Source: SIO4C1 sp039180385 (lineage in GTDB: Bacteria; Cyanobacteriota; Cyanobacteriia; Phormidesmidales; Phormidesmidaceae). Taken from it: a DNA stretch of 10,040 nucleotides. Numbering within the stretch: the stretch's first letter is position 1; every line of letters starts with the position of its first letter. Below are positions 6,838-10,040 of this stretch, in pieces. The translations under genes were made by a program, and so were the position numbers. The DNA is taken from contig JBCDDJ010000229.1 of assembly GCA_039180385.1 (NCBI GenBank), positions 1 through 10,040 of the forward strand. The letters run 5' to 3'. The notes under the pieces were generated by a model, which worked only from the letters and a program-made list of their open reading frames with translations, was not told where the DNA came from and searched no databases.

Positions 6838-6873
6838 GCACTAAACACTGACCCGGCGCTAAACACTGAAGAT
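6838..6873. repeat. Tandem repeat, two 18-base units
   Basis: GCACTAAACACTGACCCG (6838-6855) is followed directly by GCGCTAAACACTGAAGAT (6856-6873); the first 14 bases match except one. The period is a multiple of three, and in the frame of ctaC it would read ALNTDP-ALNTED, so slippage would not break that frame. It begins 12 bases after the 10-base repeat block. Confidence 0.8.
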
Positions 6874-7023
6874 GCGATCCTAAAGAAAATCCTTAAAGAC
6901 GGAAATATGGGGCAGAAACTACCCCCGCCTGCCAGTAATGGCGTTAAGTTGGGAAAGGAAAATTGTTATCCGCCTGATGTGATCGAGCGTGTAAAGCCCG
7001 ATCGGCTACGAGGCAAGCTCTGC

Positions 7024-7028
7024 GAGGT
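7024..7028 (+). promoter_or_regulatory. Ribosome binding site choosing the GTG start of ctaC
   Basis: GAGGT lies 10 bases upstream of the GTG at 7039. Together with the family-like sequence KIPSSII directly after it, this supports the internal GTG over the ATG codons at 6805 and 6907, neither of which is followed by subunit II-like sequence. Confidence 0.6.
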
Positions 7029-7038
7029 TTATTTAGCC

Positions 7039-8031
7039 GTGAAGATTCCGAGTTCTATTATCACAATGATGCTGGGGATTGGGATTACCCTGGCTAGCCT
7101 TTGGTATGGTCAAAATCACGGTTTAATGCCGGTCGCCGCTTCCGCAGAAGCAGAAGAGGTGGATAGCTTATTTAATTTGATGATGACCATCGGCACGGGC
7201 TTGTTTTTGCTGGTAGAAGGTGCATTATTGGTAGCGGTCATTCGCTTTCGTCGTCGCAAGGGAGACCTGGAAGATGGTCCCCACATCGAAGGCAACATCC
7301 CGTTGGAAATTCTCTGGACAGCGCTGCCCGCCATTATCGTTTTGGGGCTATCCGTCTACAGTTTCGATATCTACAGTCGGATGGGTGGGCTCAACCTGAT
7401 GGAGCATCACCACAGCGAGAAGCCAATTCAGCTGGCCTACGCTAGCACCAATGATCAAGTCTCTAGCTACCCTCTGTTAGCAGCCTCTGGTTTGGGTAAC
7501 CCCCCTGCGGATGAGATGGAGGATCCAGATGTCACAGTGGATGTCCTGGCAATGCAGTACGCGTTCGTCATGACCTACCCAGATACCGGCATTGTAGACG
7601 GTGCGGTCCATGTGCCTGTAGGTAAGCTGGTCAAGCTCAACCTCAATGCAAAGGATGTGATCCACGCCTTCTGGCTACCTGAGTTTCGCATCAAGCAAGA
7701 CATGATTCCGGGAGAGCAGACCTCCCTCGTGTTTAAAGCTACGCGAGAAGGGACCTATCCGGTGGTCTGTGCGGAACTGTGCGGGGCCTATCACGGCGGG
7801 ATGCGCACTCAGCTGATTGTGCACTCTCCTGAGGAATATGACGAATGGGTGCAAAGTCGGGTTGCCCAAGGTCCAACCGATCTATCAACCACCGTCGCCA
7901 CCCAGCCCGCCGCAGAAACCGATGCTGACTATCTAGCCCACTTCATAGAGCCGATGCAGCTCGAAGTGGATGCCCAACAGCTATCTCACAGGCATCACTC
8001 GCCGTCTGACATTGCATTCAATCCTGCATAG
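7039..8031 (+). CDS. ctaC: Cytochrome c oxidase subunit II (CuA subunit)
   Basis: This subunit (also coxB) takes electrons from cytochrome c6 or plastocyanin at its CuA centre and passes them to subunit I. With the GTG start it has 330 residues, the usual cyanobacterial length. The hydrophobic N-terminus (about 4-22, then PVAASAEAEE) is a signal peptide or anchor. Two membrane helices follow at about 46-69 and 87-112, then the exposed cupredoxin domain. CuA ligands are all present: His209 (DVIHAFWLPEF), Cys244, Glu246, Cys248, His252 and Met255 (VVCAELCGAYHGGM). The aromatic block before this reads MQYAFVMTYPD (172-182), where many oxidases have QWxW. Two His-rich stretches (MEHHHSEKP; SHRHHSP near the end) have no known role. 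The frame stays open 78 codons upstream, without family similarity. It is followed by ctaD after 109 bases. Confidence 0.96.
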   Translation: MKIPSSIITMMLGIGITLASLWYGQNHGLMPVAASAEAEEVDSLFNLMMTIGTGLFLLVEGALLVAVIRFRRRKGDLEDGPHIEGNIPLEILWTALPAIIVLGLSVYSFDIYSRMGGLNLMEHHHSEKPIQLAYASTNDQVSSYPLLAASGLGNPPADEMEDPDVTVDVLAMQYAFVMTYPDTGIVDGAVHVPVGKLVKLNLNAKDVIHAFWLPEFRIKQDMIPGEQTSLVFKATREGTYPVVCAELCGAYHGGMRTQLIVHSPEEYDEWVQSRVAQGPTDLSTTVATQPAAETDADYLAHFIEPMQLEVDAQQLSHRHHSPSDIAFNPA

Positions 8032-8043
8032 CATTCGATCCTG
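8014..8043. repeat. Direct repeat spanning the ctaC stop codon
   Basis: GCATTCAATCCTG (8014-8026) recurs as GCATTCGATCCTG (8031-8043), 12 of 13 bases matching with a 17-base period. The TAG stop (8029-8031) lies at the junction, so a past duplication may have set or moved the end of the gene. Confidence 0.7.
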
Positions 8044-8140
8044 TGCATTAACGGGTTCAAGCTGTTGTTGGACCCAGGTGTATAAATCACCCTAACCCTT
8101 TGCTTATTGTTGTCTTTTTCACCCTGTTTTTAGAATTCGT

Positions 8141-9823
8141 ATGGCACAAGCAGAATTAGCAAGAGCACCGGAACCGTCTCCCTCTCAGCCATTGTTAGGC
8201 AACGAGCGTAAGTGGACTGACTATTTCACCTTTTGCACCGACCACAAGGTGATTGGCATTCAGTATCTGGTCACCTCTTTTGTGTTTTATCTGATTGGCG
8301 GTGCGCTAGCAACGGTGATTCGCACTGAGCTGGCCACCCCCAACCCTGATTTCATTACCCCCGAGACCTACAACGGGGTGCTGACGCTCCACGGCACGAT
8401 CATGTTGTTTTTGTGGATTGTGCCCGCCGGAGCAGGGCTAGCGAACTACCTGATCCCGCTGATGATTGGGGCCAAGGATATGGCCTTTCCGCGGGTGAAT
8501 GCGATCGCATTCTGGATGATCCCGCCGTCTGGGATCATGCTAGTCGCCAGCTTCTTTTTCGAGCCACCCCAGGCCGGCTGGACCTCCTACCCGCCCCTCA
8601 GTTTGTCCACCGGCATGTTGGGGCAAGGCATTTGGATTCTGAGCATCCTGATTGGCGGCACCGCCTCCATCTTGGGGGCACTCAACTTTTTAGTCACCAT
8701 TTTAAAAATGCGCGTGCCCAGTATGCCCCTGCTGAGGATGCCGCTGTTTTGCTGGGCCATGATTGCCACCTCGCTGCTGATTTTGATCAGCACCCCGGTG
8801 CTGGCAGGGGCGTTGGTGCTGCTGATGTTTGATCTGGTCGCCGGTACCGCCTTCTTTAATCCCACGGGTGGCGGCAACCCGGTGGTCTACCAGCATATGT
8901 TTTGGTTTTACTCGCACCCGGCGGTTTACATTTTTGTACTACCGTTGTTTGGGGCCATTTCCGATGTGCTGCCCGTCCACGCCCGCAAGCCGATTTTTGG
9001 CTATCGCGCCATTGCTTACTCCAGTCTAGTGATTAGCTTTTTGGGCCTGATCGTCTGGGCACACCACATGTTCACCAGCGGCACCCCGCCCTGGCTACGC
9101 ATGTTTTTCATGATTACCACCATGGCCATTGCCGTCCCCACCGGGATTAAGGTCTTCGGCTGGACGGCAACCCTCTGGCGGGGCAAAATCGCCTATACCA
9201 GCGCCATGCTGTTTGCTATCGGCTTTATTGCCATCTTTGTGATCGGCGGCATCAGCGGCGTCATGCTGGCCGCTGTTCCCTTCGACATCCACGTCCACGA
9301 CACTTATTTCGTGGTAGCCCATTTCCACTATGTGCTGTTCGGCGCATCCATCTTCGGGATTTACATGGCGCTTTATCACTGGTTCCCTAAGATGACGGGC
9401 CGGATGTTAAATGAGTTTTGGGGCAAGGTTCACTTCGTGCTGACCTTCGTCGGCATGAACCTGACCTTTATGCCCATGCATCAGCTGGGATTGCAAGGCA
9501 TGAACCGCCGTATTGCCCTCTACGATCCGCAATTTACTGACCTGAACGTGGTCGCTACCATCGGCGCTTATTTGATGGCCGTCTCCACCGTGCCCTTTAT
9601 CATCAACGCTATCTGGAGCTGGGGCTGGGGCGAAAAAGCCCCCACCAACCCCTGGCGTGCCCTCACCCTGGAGTGGCAAACCCTATCGCCCCCGGCCCAC
9701 GAAAACTTTGAAGGCGTCCCTGTCCTCAAAACAGGCCCCTACGACTATGGCCTGGGCTACATTCCTGAAACGGATGACGACGACATCTACGAGGAAGCGA
9801 TTGCTGCCGCTGCCGCCCACTAA
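8141..9823 (+). CDS. ctaD: Cytochrome c oxidase subunit I (heme a-a3-CuB)
   Basis: This is the catalytic subunit (also coxA), which reduces O2 to water and pumps protons in the thylakoid and/or cytoplasmic membrane. The 560 residues contain the twelve-helix core. Heme a ligands are His84 (LTLHGT) and His396; the heme a3 ligand is His394 (VVAHFHYV). CuB ligands are His259, His308 and His309 (WAHHMF), with the cross-linked Tyr263. The K-channel residues Thr334 and Lys337 (AVPTGIKVFGW) and the D-channel entrance Asp113 and Asn120 (AKDMAFPRVN) are present. Helix VI reads YSHPAVY (257-263): the Glu of GHPEVY enzymes is replaced by Ala and the Tyr-Ser pair is present, which is the A2-type signature. 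The C-terminus is acidic then Ala-rich (ETDDDDIYEEAIAAAAAH). The ATG at 8141 lacks a Shine-Dalgarno sequence, but TDYFTFCTDHKVIGIQYL (26-43) begins at the expected distance. It is 21 bases from ctaE. Confidence 0.98.
   Translation: MAQAELARAPEPSPSQPLLGNERKWTDYFTFCTDHKVIGIQYLVTSFVFYLIGGALATVIRTELATPNPDFITPETYNGVLTLHGTIMLFLWIVPAGAGLANYLIPLMIGAKDMAFPRVNAIAFWMIPPSGIMLVASFFFEPPQAGWTSYPPLSLSTGMLGQGIWILSILIGGTASILGALNFLVTILKMRVPSMPLLRMPLFCWAMIATSLLILISTPVLAGALVLLMFDLVAGTAFFNPTGGGNPVVYQHMFWFYSHPAVYIFVLPLFGAISDVLPVHARKPIFGYRAIAYSSLVISFLGLIVWAHHMFTSGTPPWLRMFFMITTMAIAVPTGIKVFGWTATLWRGKIAYTSAMLFAIGFIAIFVIGGISGVMLAAVPFDIHVHDTYFVVAHFHYVLFGASIFGIYMALYHWFPKMTGRMLNEFWGKVHFVLTFVGMNLTFMPMHQLGLQGMNRRIALYDPQFTDLNVVATIGAYLMAVSTVPFIINAIWSWGWGEKAPTNPWRALTLEWQTLSPPAHENFEGVPVLKTGPYDYGLGYIPETDDDDIYEEAIAAAAAH
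8497..8512. repeat. 16-base perfect palindrome containing HIP1
   Basis: GAATGCGATCGCATTC is fully self-complementary and encloses GCGATCGC (8501-8508) inside ctaD, where it encodes NAIAF. HIP1 itself is expected; the extended symmetry may be chance. Confidence 0.85.
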
Positions 9824-9844
9824 TCCTAAATCGACTCTTAAACT

Positions 9845-10040
9845 ATGCAAGGCTCCGCCATTAACCTGAACGAAACCATCGCAGTCTCCCAAGAGGCCCA
9901 AGGCCACGGCCATGAGGAACATCCCGATCTGCGGATGTTTGGCGTGCTCGTCTTCCTCTGTGCAGAAAGCATGATCTTTTTGGGGTTATTTATCGCCTAC
10001 CTCAGCTTTCGGCTGATGGCCCCCGCCTGGCCCCCCGAGG
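9845..10040 (+). CDS. ctaE: Cytochrome c oxidase subunit III, N-terminal part (runs off the right edge)
   Basis: Subunit III (also coxC) is a seven-helix membrane partner of subunit I that stabilises the enzyme and supports proton uptake. The first 65 residues are in the window. After a polar, His-rich start (GHGHEEHPDLR, 20-30) comes the first membrane helix, MFGVLVFLCAESMIFLGLFIAY (31-52), with the family's conserved FLxxESMxF pattern including Glu41, then SFRLMAPAWPPE. The ATG at 9845 is 21 bases after the ctaD stop, consistent with one ctaCDE operon. No strong ribosome site is seen. Confidence 0.94.
   Translation, partial: MQGSAINLNETIAVSQEAQGHGHEEHPDLRMFGVLVFLCAESMIFLGLFIAYLSFRLMAPAWPPE

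Larger units (their letters stand above)
6628..7038. other. Divergent regulatory spacer between ctaA and ctaC
   Basis: These 411 bases separate the heme A genes from the oxidase operon and should contain both promoters. No convincing -35/-10 pair was found on either strand. What can be seen: a dyad CTTTTT-G-AAAAAG (6642-6654) in the ctaA leader, a near-palindrome GGTCATATGTCC (6761-6772), three 10-base tandem units (6796-6825) and two 18-base tandem units (6838-6873). From 6805 to 7038 the frame is open and continuous with ctaC, but its predicted sequence does not resemble subunit II. Confidence 0.65.

Noticed and set aside
8065..8086. TATAAA (8081-8086) upstream of ctaD as a promoter
   Set aside because: The nearest TTGTTG (8065-8070) is only 10 bases away, too close for a sigma-70 -35 element; ctaD is more simply read from the ctaC promoter.
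8413..8832. 139-codon plus-strand frame inside ctaD
   Set aside because: It is an alternate-frame shadow of the conserved subunit I core, rich in Arg, Asp and Ala as expected from shifted GC-rich codons.
9095..9379. Antisense frame in ctaD rich in His, Gly and Asp that looks metal-binding
   Set aside because: The composition comes from reading the hydrophobic codons of ctaD in reverse complement; there is no start context or family match.
1..10040. Search for tRNA or rRNA genes, CRISPR arrays, insertion sequences, phage or defence genes
   Set aside because: None was recognised in any spacer; repeats present are short and local, without CRISPR-like spacing or transposase genes.

Overview
The window is chromosomal DNA from a cyanobacterium. 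The evidence is the cyanobacterial form of the aa3-type cytochrome c oxidase genes, three copies of the palindrome GCGATCGC (HIP1, typical of many cyanobacterial genomes), and the grouping of heme A synthesis genes with an ABC-2 exporter pair. I cannot name the genus with confidence. It is most likely a freshwater or marine filamentous or unicellular cyanobacterium of moderate GC.

Layout. At the left edge (1-602, minus) is the N-terminal third or less of valyl-tRNA synthetase. A 373-base spacer with a cluster of palindromes follows. Then comes an unrecognised, AT-richer gene of 353 residues (976-2037, plus). From 6627 down to 2122 every gene is on the minus strand, in transcription order: ctaA (heme A synthase), ctaB (heme O synthase), an ABC ATPase of the DrrA/CcmA type, its ABC-2 permease, and a small exported protein of unknown function. 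A 411-base spacer with two tandem-repeat blocks (6628-7038) separates this group from the divergent plus-strand oxidase operon: ctaC/coxB (subunit II), ctaD/coxA (subunit I) and the start of ctaE/coxC (subunit III), which runs off the right edge.

How it works together. CtaB farnesylates heme b to heme O, CtaA oxidises heme O to heme A, and heme A is inserted into CtaD. CtaC carries the CuA centre that takes electrons from cytochrome c6 or plastocyanin. The divergent arrangement would allow cofactor and enzyme synthesis to be regulated from one spacer. The role of the ABC exporter in this group is not evident from sequence.

No mobile element, CRISPR array, tRNA or rRNA was seen. I found no convincing new multi-gene system. 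The most open items are the orphan 353-residue protein, the exporter linked to heme A genes, and the repeats in the divergent ctaA/ctaC spacer.
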